Below, one piece after another: positions 1 through 5,576 of a stretch of DNA of 5,576 nt. Origin of the DNA: Fusobacteriaceae bacterium UBA2433. Its GTDB lineage: Bacteria; Fusobacteriota; Fusobacteriia; Fusobacteriales; Fusobacteriaceae. Location: assembly GCA_002342785.1 (NCBI GenBank), contig DDQV01000112.1, positions 1-5,576 on the forward strand, read 5' to 3'. Under the pieces are notes generated by a model. That model made no database searches and was not told the origin of the DNA. It worked only from the letters and a program-made list of their open reading frames with translations. Made by a program: the position numbers and the translations under genes. Position 1 is the stretch's first letter; every line of letters begins with the position of its first letter.

Positions 1-33
1 TCTATATACTTATCATACAAGCAATAATGACTT

Positions 34-237
34 ATGTTTATAAAAAAACTAATACCAGGTGGAAAAGCTAAAACATTTAATAATTCAACGCTAGAAAATT
101 TCAAATATATACCCGAAAAATCAATAAAAATATTTACCTTTGATAATGTAAAAGAATTTTTAAAAGAAATTAAAATTAATATCGGTAAAAAAATTATTAA
201 ATTAAGACCTGATATCCGTCGTAAATATTTAATTTGA
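34..237 (+). CDS. Small basic hypothetical protein, 67 aa, possibly the 3' remnant of a larger gene
   Basis: I do not recognise this protein. It is lysine-rich (14 Lys and 3 Arg against about 6 acidic residues). It has an N-terminal IPGGKAKTFNN stretch, a middle section that looks amphipathic (IKIFTFDNVKEFLKEIK), and ends in RPDIRRKYLI. No signal peptide, membrane segment or known catalytic motif is visible. The ATG follows two in-frame stops (TAA TGA at 25-30), so the frame cannot extend upstream. No Shine-Dalgarno sequence lies before it, unlike the three minus-strand genes. A hairpin followed by a short T-run sits right after the stop, as expected for a genuine gene end. It is therefore either a weakly translated small protein or the C-terminal piece of a gene broken by a frameshift near positions 25-45. 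It converges on the nucleotidase operon and has no evident link to it. Confidence 0.4.
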   Translation: MFIKKLIPGGKAKTFNNSTLENFKYIPEKSIKIFTFDNVKEFLKEIKINIGKKIIKLRPDIRRKYLI

Positions 238-238
238 A

Positions 239-270
239 AGGATTTTTCTTATAAAAAATTATCCTCTTTT
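239..270 (+). terminator. Probable intrinsic terminator after the 67-aa ORF
   Basis: AGGAT (239-243) pairs with ATCCT (261-265). The stem continues as TTTT (244-247) against AAAA (255-258), with a two-base TT bulge, and CTTTT follows. It begins one base after the stop codon of the plus-strand ORF. The stem is AT-rich and the T-run short, so it is weaker than the opposing terminator at 299-331. Confidence 0.45.
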
Positions 271-298
271 AAAATTAAATAATTTTGAAATAGAGAGT

Positions 299-331
299 AA
301 AAAAGACTGTAAACTTAATTGTCTACAGTCT
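299..331 (-). terminator. Intrinsic terminator of the nucleotidase operon
   Basis: AGACTGTA (304-311) and TACAGTCT (324-331) are perfect inverted repeats. Read as minus-strand RNA the stem grows to 11 pairs through one G-U wobble, around a six-base loop (AAUUAA), and runs straight into six U (complement of 299-304, the first of which closes the stem). It lies 27 bases past the stop of the 5'-nucleotidase gene, the last gene of the minus-strand operon. The T-run is only on the minus-strand side, so it should act mainly on that strand. Confidence 0.85.
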
Positions 332-357
332 GATAAATTACATAACCATTTTTGAGT

Positions 358-2115
358 TTAATTGACTCTTGGCAAAACTAATTTCTCCCCAATAAAAATT
401 ATATTTGGATTTATAATATTTTTATTCTCTTTTAAAAGAATATCTATATCTATTCCCACTTTTTTAGAAATCTTTCTTAGTGTATCTTCCGGTTGTATAG
501 TATAAGTTAATCTTTTTTTTACTTTTTCTCCTGCAAATGCTCTACCGTCTACAATAGTATGAGTAATCCCATTAGTTTTAATATATTCTCCTAAAATCTC
601 TTCAAGTCCTTCATATTCGTTGACTGTCTTCTTTCCTTTTAGAGAAGTATATTTATCTCCTCCTACGGCCATAAAGTCATTTGTAGCAATTTTATAAGTT
701 CTAGCTAGGTCTAACTTCTCTCCGTCGTTAAACGTAATATCATACACTTTATTTCCTACTTCATTCATTGGGTCAAATTTAAAGGTAAATCCTGCTACAT
801 GAGGAAAAGCTCCTCTAGTATCTGGATAAGACTGAATACCATTTTCAATAGCATCTTTTAAATCTTGACCACTTATCTCTTTTACTATTACATAGTTTCC
901 AAATGGCAATACTGAAATTATATCTCCTCTAGTAATTATTCCTTTTTGGATAGAAGCTCTTATTCCACCACCATTAGTTATTACACCCTCAGCTCCTGTT
1001 TTAGCTAATACGGCTTCTGTTAACATATCTCCTAGGTTAGTTTCGCCTGCTCTTACATCATTTCTTTCCCCATCTAAAATTACAGGAGTTTCTCCAACAA
1101 CTACAGATGTAATTTTTTCATTTTCTTTATTTACTTCATCTACAATTGCAGTTATAGCAGGATCTTCCTTTATATTTTCCATTGCATATTTTTTAGTAAA
1201 TAATTTTGCTGTTTCTACTTTTGATCCATCTTTGTTTAATTTAACAGTTACTTCTCCTAAATTTTTATCATAGAATCCAGACTGAACAATAAGAGTTTCT
1301 TTTACCCACATACCGTCTTCTAAAGTTGTATGACTATGTCCATCTACAATTAAATCAATTCCATCTACTTCTTGAGCAACTTTAATACTTGTATAAATTG
1401 AATCTTCATCTATACCTAAATGTGAAAGTGCAATAATATAGTTTACACCTCGAGCTTTTAAAGCTGTCACAGACTCTTTTGCTGCCGCAATAGGGTCATC
1501 AAACGTAACTGCCTCTACATTGGTAGGATTAGTCTTATACGCAGTCTCAGGAGTCGCTAAACCGAAAATACCTATTCTCACACCATTTGGTAAAACTTTA
1601 ATTGTATATGGTTTAAATGCTTTTTCTCCTGTATCTTTATAAGTAAGGTTAGATACTAATACTGGAAAATTCATTGTATTTTGTAATTTTTCAATTCTAT
1701 CTAATCCATAGTTATAATCATGATTTCCAGTTGTCATAGCATCGTAACCCATTTCATTCATAACTCTTATTACGGATTCTCCCTTAGTTAAAGACGCAAA
1801 TACAGTTCCATGAATTGTGTCTCCTGCATCTAAAAATAAAACATTAGGATCTTCTGCTCTAGTTTGTTTAACGATTGTACTTACTCTAGCTAATCCCATC
1901 CCATCATATTTACCTGCATCTACCCTTCCATGAGTATCATTTACATGCATTATTTTAAACTCAATATCTTTGTTTACAACTAATTTTTCCATTGATACTA
2001 CATTTGTTTTTCCCTCATTTACCTTGTTAAGTTCATCTGTTTTTGTCGTTTTTCCACATGCTACCACTAAAAGTAACATAATAGCTAATAAAATCTTAAC
2101 CATTTTTTTCATCAT
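358..2115 (-). CDS. 5'-nucleotidase/UshA-family lipoprotein with C-terminal LysM domain
   Basis: Expected to hydrolyse 5'-nucleotides to nucleoside and phosphate outside the cytoplasm. The protein is 585 aa from the chosen start. It has a lipoprotein signal ending LLLVVAC (Cys20). The metallophosphatase domain (about 52-265) has DTH (D60, H62), GDTIHG (D99), GNHD (N131, H132), SHLG (H232) and GHSH (H260, H262), which are the usual two-metal ligands and catalytic His. The 5'-nucleotidase C-terminal domain (about 338-500) has NGGGIR (R386), PFGN (F405, N407) and NDFMAVGGD (F481, D487), matching the substrate-binding Arg, the base-stacking Phe pair and the Asn/Asp of E. coli UshA. A LysM domain (about 536-583) should bind peptidoglycan. 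I chose the start at 2115 because an upstream ATG at 2133 would place the AGGGAGG ribosome binding site inside the coding sequence; ATG 2112 is also possible. It is the last gene of the operon, about 68 bases after its neighbour. Exact substrates (NMP, NAD, UDP-sugars) cannot be read from sequence. Confidence 0.93.
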   Translation of the reverse strand: MMKKMVKILLAIMLLLVVACGKTTKTDELNKVNEGKTNVVSMEKLVVNKDIEFKIMHVNDTHGRVDAGKYDGMGLARVSTIVKQTRAEDPNVLFLDAGDTIHGTVFASLTKGESVIRVMNEMGYDAMTTGNHDYNYGLDRIEKLQNTMNFPVLVSNLTYKDTGEKAFKPYTIKVLPNGVRIGIFGLATPETAYKTNPTNVEAVTFDDPIAAAKESVTALKARGVNYIIALSHLGIDEDSIYTSIKVAQEVDGIDLIVDGHSHTTLEDGMWVKETLIVQSGFYDKNLGEVTVKLNKDGSKVETAKLFTKKYAMENIKEDPAITAIVDEVNKENEKITSVVVGETPVILDGERNDVRAGETNLGDMLTEAVLAKTGAEGVITNGGGIRASIQKGIITRGDIISVLPFGNYVIVKEISGQDLKDAIENGIQSYPDTRGAFPHVAGFTFKFDPMNEVGNKVYDITFNDGEKLDLARTYKIATNDFMAVGGDKYTSLKGKKTVNEYEGLEEILGEYIKTNGITHTIVDGRAFAGEKVKKRLTYTIQPEDTLRKISKKVGIDIDILLKENKNIINPNIIFIGEKLVLPRVN

Positions 2116-2120
2116 TTCTA

Positions 2121-2127
2121 CCTCCCT
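2121..2127 (-). promoter_or_regulatory. Ribosome binding site that fixes the 5'-nucleotidase start
   Basis: The minus strand reads AGGGAGG here, followed by TAGAA and then ATG ATG. Spacing is 5 bases to the ATG at 2115 and 8 to the ATG at 2112, both workable. The in-frame ATG at 2133 lies upstream of this site and has no comparable sequence of its own, so the longer 591-aa reading is probably not the native start. Confidence 0.8.
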
Positions 2128-2150
2128 ATTCATTATATATACATATATTT

Positions 2151-2178
2151 AAAAGGCATAGATAAATTCCTACCTTTT
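2151..2178 (-). other. Weak hairpin between the two nucleotidase genes
   Basis: AAAAGG (2151-2156) and CCTTTT (2173-2178) are inverted repeats, with a further TAG/CTA pairing inside after a two-base bulge. On minus-strand RNA the hairpin ends in UUUU and then AAAUA, so it lacks a proper U-run. It could reduce read-through into the 5'-nucleotidase gene, stabilise the upstream message, or be chance in AT-rich DNA. Confidence 0.25.
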
Positions 2179-2183
2179 TAAAT

Positions 2184-4196
2184 TTAATTTGCAGGAATTA
2201 TTAATTCTTCTCCAATTCCTATTATATCTGCATTTTTCAAATTTTTATTTTCTTTTAAAATTTCAGAAATTTTAAGATCAAATTTATTTGCTATAGCACC
2301 TAAAGTATCTCCAGTTTTCACTGTATAAGACACAACTTCCTTTGCAACAACATAATCTTTTAAATTGATAGATTTAACATTAAGTGTTCTTCCATCAGAT
2401 GATCTAGGAATAACTATTTTACCTTCTCTAATCATCTCATAGATAGCATCCCTTTCTGGATAATCTAATTTAACACCAATTATTTCCCAGTTGTTATGTA
2501 CAATAGGATCTAATTTTCCATTTTTTTCTTCCTTTGTATATTTAATAATTAGATCTCTTATTCTTCCTGCATCTTGCATAGCTTCATAAGAATCATAGTA
2601 TTTATCTTCAGGTTTTACCCATCCATTCTTAGTTAATGTACCAAATCTATAGTTATTTACTGCCACCTTATAGATCTTAGCTAGATCTATAGCTTTTCCA
2701 TTAATTGTTGGATCTACTATTCTATTTCCTGCATCTTTAGATAGATCTATTTTATAGTTTACTCCTGCAAATATATCATAGTTATAACCTCTTACATCTT
2801 CATTAAATGAGATAGTTACATCTCCTTCATTCCAAGTATTATAATATGACATAGACCATTCCATAAACTTAAGTAAGTTTTCACCTGTCATATTAACACC
2901 AACTAAAGTGTTTGCATATTTATAGATATTAGCTACATCTTTATTATGAAAATTTCCTGTTTTTAAATTAGCTTCTGCCTTAAAGAATGCCGCTGATGAT
3001 ACATCTGCTTTTGCATATTTTAACTGCACATCATTTATTAGATCTATTACTGCATTTGGCTGTAATTGAGCTGTAGGCATAGTAGTTACCTTATCTTCAC
3101 CAGTTATGAAATCTGGTCTAGTTATAAATGTTTCGCTAACCTCTCCAATTACTGTATTTGCTACAGATTTAGCTTGATCATCTACATATTTAAATTCGTC
3201 TAATATTTTCTGATCCGCTTCAATTGTCTTAGTTTGAATATTTTCTACATCTATCCCTTTAATTACCCATTTTCCCTCTTCTTTTTTTACATGAATATCA
3301 GCTTTAGATACTGCCCAACCTGCAAATCCAGGTTCTATAATTGGAGTATTATTTATATTTTCAACATACTTAGCATGCTCATGTCCTCCAAATATAACAT
3401 CAAATTCAGGTACTTTATTCGCCAGATCATAGATTCCAGCTCCACCATATTCATCTTCTCTTCCCATATGGAAAGATCCAACTAAGATATCATACTGACC
3501 GTCTAATTCTTTTACAGTTTCTTGGACAGATTTCAATATTTCATTGAACTCTAACCCTTTAAAGTGACCAGGAGAAGATGACTCCCACATAGGTACATAT
3601 GGAGGGATAACTCCTATTACAGCTACTCTAGCACCATTTACATTGAAAATCTGATATGGATTTACATAGTTCGATCCATCTTTTTTATTTTTAATGTTAG
3701 CTGAAAGCACAGTTCCATTAAAATTAGATATATTTCTTTCTATAAATTCCTTTTCGAAGTTAAACTCATGATTTCCTAAAGTCCAAATGTCATAACCTAT
3801 GCTATTCATAGCTTCTACCATAGGATGTACTTCAAGGTCATTAAATAATTCTGATGAATTGTCTTGAACTGTATCACCGTCATCCATTAATATCATATTA
3901 GGATTTTCTGCTCTTAAAGAATTAACAACAGTTGATATTTTTGCTAAACCTGCATCATCATCCTTACCATCTATTGCATAATCATAAGGATAAATTCTAC
4001 CGTGTACATCTGAAGTTGCTGCTACTCTAATAGTTTGTTCAGCTACCTCTTCCTCCCCCTTAACTATAACTTCATGAGTTACTACCCTCTCAGTTATTTC
4101 CATTTTTACCGGTTCTTTCTTTTCTACCGACACATCATTTGAATTACAAGCCATAAAAATACTTGTTATCAGTGTTGCCATTAAAAACTTTTTCAT
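2184..4196 (-). CDS. CpdB/YfkN-like 2',3'-cyclic-nucleotide phosphodiesterase/3'-nucleotidase lipoprotein with LysM domain
   Basis: The family opens 2',3'-cyclic nucleotides and then removes the 3'-phosphate; some relatives also cut cyclic dinucleotides. The protein is 670 aa. The lipoprotein signal ends IFMAC (Cys17), an off-consensus lipobox with Phe at -3 and Met at -2. A charged linker (about 20-52) follows. The metallophosphatase domain (about 55-300) has SDVHGR (D63, H65), DDGDTVQDNS (D108), LGNHEFNF (N142, H143), SFHMG (H243) and GGHEH (H272, H274). The C-terminal domain (about 345-570) has SSAAFFKA (401-407), KYANTL (426-431), NYDIFAGV (472-479), NNYR (514-517) and HNNWEI (567-572). 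These resemble the APFKAG, YPNTL, NYD..GV and NNYR motifs of CpdB/YfkN rather than the NGGGIR of 5'-nucleotidases. A LysM domain (about 622-667) ends the protein. The start has AGGAGGG four bases upstream. It lies 31 bases after the YibE/F gene and should be co-transcribed with it. Substrate preference is inferred from motifs only. Confidence 0.88.
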   Translation of the reverse strand: MKKFLMATLITSIFMACNSNDVSVEKKEPVKMEITERVVTHEVIVKGEEEVAEQTIRVAATSDVHGRIYPYDYAIDGKDDDAGLAKISTVVNSLRAENPNMILMDDGDTVQDNSSELFNDLEVHPMVEAMNSIGYDIWTLGNHEFNFEKEFIERNISNFNGTVLSANIKNKKDGSNYVNPYQIFNVNGARVAVIGVIPPYVPMWESSSPGHFKGLEFNEILKSVQETVKELDGQYDILVGSFHMGREDEYGGAGIYDLANKVPEFDVIFGGHEHAKYVENINNTPIIEPGFAGWAVSKADIHVKKEEGKWVIKGIDVENIQTKTIEADQKILDEFKYVDDQAKSVANTVIGEVSETFITRPDFITGEDKVTTMPTAQLQPNAVIDLINDVQLKYAKADVSSAAFFKAEANLKTGNFHNKDVANIYKYANTLVGVNMTGENLLKFMEWSMSYYNTWNEGDVTISFNEDVRGYNYDIFAGVNYKIDLSKDAGNRIVDPTINGKAIDLAKIYKVAVNNYRFGTLTKNGWVKPEDKYYDSYEAMQDAGRIRDLIIKYTKEEKNGKLDPIVHNNWEIIGVKLDYPERDAIYEMIREGKIVIPRSSDGRTLNVKSINLKDYVVAKEVVSYTVKTGDTLGAIANKFDLKISEILKENKNLKNADIIGIGEELIIPAN

Positions 4197-4200
4197 CTTT

Positions 4201-4216
4201 CCCTCCTTTTTTTTTT
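4201..4216 (-). promoter_or_regulatory. Ribosome binding site of the CpdB-like gene, preceded by an A10 tract
   Basis: The minus strand reads ten A, the last being part of AGGAGGG (4201-4207), then AAAG and the ATG at 4196. This is a near-perfect Shine-Dalgarno sequence and firmly supports that start. The uninterrupted A10 (4207-4216) next to it is long enough to be prone to slippage during replication or transcription. Confidence 0.75.
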
Positions 4217-4227
4217 ATATTAAAATT

Positions 4228-5385
4228 TTATCCTCTAATTAATTTTTTTCTTTTAAAAAGTCCACCTTTTTTCTTTATTAAATAAATAGAAACACTAGCA
4301 GTTATAGGAACAGTTAATACTATGCCAATACTTCCAGATAATGCTTGAATAAGTTCTATTGCAATTACAGGCATATTTATAAATTGCTTAGCTTTCATTT
4401 GAAAACCCCATATCATTAACATTAAATTCAATGAACTTCCTGTAAATGCTAAAATTAATGTATTGGTCATAGTTCCCATTATATCTTTTCCTATGTCCAT
4501 AAGTGATGTAAAGAGATCATCTAAATGAATATTTGGATTTCTTTTACATAATTCATTACAAGATGACGCAATAGACATAGCTACATCATTAATAGCTCCT
4601 AAAGATGCTATCAATATAGAAGTAAACATAAGACCATTTATTTTTACGTGATAATCTGCTGCTAAATATAAAATTTGTTCACCTTTTTCCATATGAATTC
4701 CTGCTAATTTGGTTAAACTTCCAAAAATATAAGAAATTGTCCCAGATATCATTACACCAATAATAGTTCCCAATATAGCTGAGTAAGTTTTTCTATTAAA
4801 ATCTCCTATCAACAAAAACGTTACAACAGTTATTGTGGAACACAAAAATATTGCCCAAGGAATAGGATTTCCCCCTCTAAATATTATAGGTATAAGAACA
4901 AATACTATAATTACACCTGTAAATATAAGAGATAATATTGATTTAGCTCCACTTAAACGACCAAAAACAAGTAATGTTAAACAAAATAATCCAATCAATA
5001 TATAAATATATCGATCCATCTTATAATTATAAAACCAGACATGTTCTTTTCCTTCTTTTTCTCTAATTGTAAATATAGCTTTCATCCCTGGTTTAGCAAA
5101 TACATTATGCCGATTACTTAGTACATTTATTACATCATATACTTGATCTTTATATACTCCCTTTAATATCTTTACCTCTATCTTTTGTTTTCCAACATAT
5201 CTTCCAGGAATTAATGGGTCTGGATTTATAGTTTCCTCTTTTATAGATAAAACTTCTCCATCTACAAATTCATAGTTAAAATATTTTTTTACTCCAAAAT
5301 TTTTATTTATTGTTAACGATGTATAAATTATTCCAATAATAGATATAATAACGATAACTATTAATTTTTTTTTATTTTTTGTCAT
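4228..5385 (-). CDS. YibE/F-family polytopic membrane protein
   Basis: The function of the family is unknown. The 385-aa protein has one N-terminal hydrophobic segment (about 8-22). A soluble domain of about 100 residues follows (about 33-122, including FVDGEVLSIKEE, KQKIEVKILKGVYKDQ and KPGMKAIFTI), likely a beta-rich extracytoplasmic domain. About seven or eight further hydrophobic segments come next, near 126-142, 147-168, 175-193, 201-221, 252-272, 304-326 and 338-369 (the last perhaps two). The stretch ASLGAINDVAMSIASS (260-275) is the most recognisable YibE/F signature. The C-terminus is basic (KKKGGLFKRKK) and probably cytoplasmic. Length is normal for the family. The start at 5385 has AAAGGA about nine bases upstream, a weaker site than those of the two downstream genes. 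It is the first gene of the operon. A role in moving substrates or products of the nucleotidases, or in sensing, is inference from position alone. Confidence 0.87.
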   Translation of the reverse strand: MTKNKKKLIVIVIISIIGIIYTSLTINKNFGVKKYFNYEFVDGEVLSIKEETINPDPLIPGRYVGKQKIEVKILKGVYKDQVYDVINVLSNRHNVFAKPGMKAIFTIREKEGKEHVWFYNYKMDRYIYILIGLFCLTLLVFGRLSGAKSILSLIFTGVIIVFVLIPIIFRGGNPIPWAIFLCSTITVVTFLLIGDFNRKTYSAILGTIIGVMISGTISYIFGSLTKLAGIHMEKGEQILYLAADYHVKINGLMFTSILIASLGAINDVAMSIASSCNELCKRNPNIHLDDLFTSLMDIGKDIMGTMTNTLILAFTGSSLNLMLMIWGFQMKAKQFINMPVIAIELIQALSGSIGIVLTVPITASVSIYLIKKKGGLFKRKKLIRG

Positions 5386-5446
5386 ATAAAATCATCCTTT
5401 TTTTAATTACTTAAAATATTTTTTTATTTTTTTTAAATTGTATTTA

Positions 5447-5475
5447 AGTATAAACTAAGATATTACTTTTTTCAA
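5447..5475 (-). promoter_or_regulatory. Sigma-70-type promoter of the three-gene operon
   Basis: On the minus strand TTGAAA (complement of 5470-5475) is followed by an exact 17-base spacer and TATACT (complement of 5447-5452). Transcription would start near 5440, giving a leader of about 55 bases before the YibE/F start at 5385. The leader is very A-rich and shows no evident riboswitch or attenuator fold. No comparably good promoter lies between the three genes, which supports one transcript. Confidence 0.7.
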
Positions 5476-5484
5476 GTTTTATAA

Positions 5485-5496
5485 ACAATAGATTGT
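5485..5496. promoter_or_regulatory. Small dyad ACAATAGATTGT, possible operator
   Basis: ACAAT (5485-5489) and ATTGT (5492-5496) form a perfect inverted repeat with a two-base spacer. It lies 9 bases upstream of the -35 box of the operon promoter, in the region shared by two divergent promoters. The palindromes CTTAAG (5497-5502) and GTTAAC (5502-5507) directly follow. The position suits a regulator site, but five-base arms occur easily by chance in AT-rich DNA. Confidence 0.25.
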
Positions 5497-5545
5497 CTTA
5501 AGTTAACATAATACCAATATATTAGATAATATTTTTTAATGCCAA

Positions 5546-5574
5546 TTGAACTATAATAATCGTGGTGTTATACT
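5546..5574 (+). promoter_or_regulatory. Divergent sigma-70-type promoter firing out of the window
   Basis: TTGAAC (5546-5551), a 17-base spacer and TATACT (5569-5574) are present, with TGT directly before the -10 giving an extended -10 element (TGTTATACT). It would drive a plus-strand gene or RNA beginning beyond the right edge. About 70 bases separate its -35 from that of the leftward operon promoter. Confidence 0.55.
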
Positions 5575-5576
5575 CT

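Noticed and set aside
1970..2152. 60-aa plus-strand ORF opposite the start of the 5'-nucleotidase gene
   Set aside because: It lies antisense to the lipoprotein signal region of a well-supported gene, has no ribosome binding site, and its hydrophobic look follows from reading the opposite strand of Lys/Leu/Val codons.
3234..3485. 83-aa plus-strand ORF inside the CpdB-like gene
   Set aside because: It is antisense to conserved phosphatase-domain codons including the GGHEH motif, is rich in Phe/Tyr/Ser/Ile as expected of a shadow frame, and has no ribosome binding site.
2184..4196. DDGDTVQDNS in the CpdB-like protein as a damaged GDxxQG active-site motif
   Set aside because: The metal-binding Asp108 and all other ligands (D63, H65, N142, H143, H243, H272, H274) are present. 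The Gly-to-Asp change after Gln looks like ordinary subfamily variation, not loss of activity.
5386..5440. Possible riboswitch (for example purine) in the operon leader
   Set aside because: The leader of about 55 bases is too short for an aptamer plus expression platform and is mostly A with no paired helices.
5509..5535. AT-rich near-palindrome around CCAATATATTAG and repeated ATAATA
   Set aside because: Only the AATATATT core is symmetrical and pairing fails on extension; such strings are expected in DNA this AT-rich.
5516..5545. Alternative leftward promoter TTGGCA with an 18-base spacer and TATATT
   Set aside because: Spacing and -10 are poorer than the TTGAAA-N17-TATACT promoter closer to the operon, and AT-rich DNA yields many such weak matches.

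Overview
This is an AT-rich, densely coded window with short intergenic gaps and strong AGGAGG-type ribosome binding sites. It suggests a low-GC bacterium. The two LysM-tailed lipoprotein nucleotidases and the YibE/F protein would suit Fusobacteriota or a low-GC Firmicute (clostridia-like). I lean towards Fusobacteriota, but nothing here settles it: there is no rRNA, tRNA or housekeeping marker.

Layout from left to right. Positions 1-33 are the tail of something outside the window. Positions 34-237 (+) hold a basic 67-residue ORF that I do not recognise; it has no ribosome binding site and may be the end of a broken gene. Positions 238-357 hold two back-to-back intrinsic terminators, one for each strand, so transcription converges here. 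Positions 358-5385 are three minus-strand genes in one apparent operon, transcribed right to left: a YibE/F-family membrane protein (4228-5385), a CpdB/YfkN-like cyclic-nucleotide phosphodiesterase/3'-nucleotidase lipoprotein (2184-4196), and a UshA-type 5'-nucleotidase lipoprotein (358-2115). Positions 5386-5576 are the control region. It has a good sigma-70-type promoter firing left into the operon, a second promoter firing right out of the window, and a small dyad between them.

How the genes probably work together. Both enzymes carry an N-terminal lipoprotein signal and a C-terminal LysM domain, so each should be tied to a membrane at one end and to peptidoglycan at the other, outside the cytoplasm. 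By family knowledge, the first opens 2',3'-cyclic nucleotides and removes 3'-phosphates, and the second removes 5'-phosphates. Together they would convert extracytoplasmic nucleotides into nucleosides and phosphate. The YibE/F protein is a polytopic membrane protein of unknown function. Its place at the head of the operon suggests a link to this process, but that is inference only.

No insertion sequence, CRISPR array, RNA gene or phage module is visible. No gene-free stretch exceeds 300 bases. I do not see a clearly new system; the most interesting points are the operon composition, the double anchoring of both enzymes, and the unexplained 67-residue ORF.
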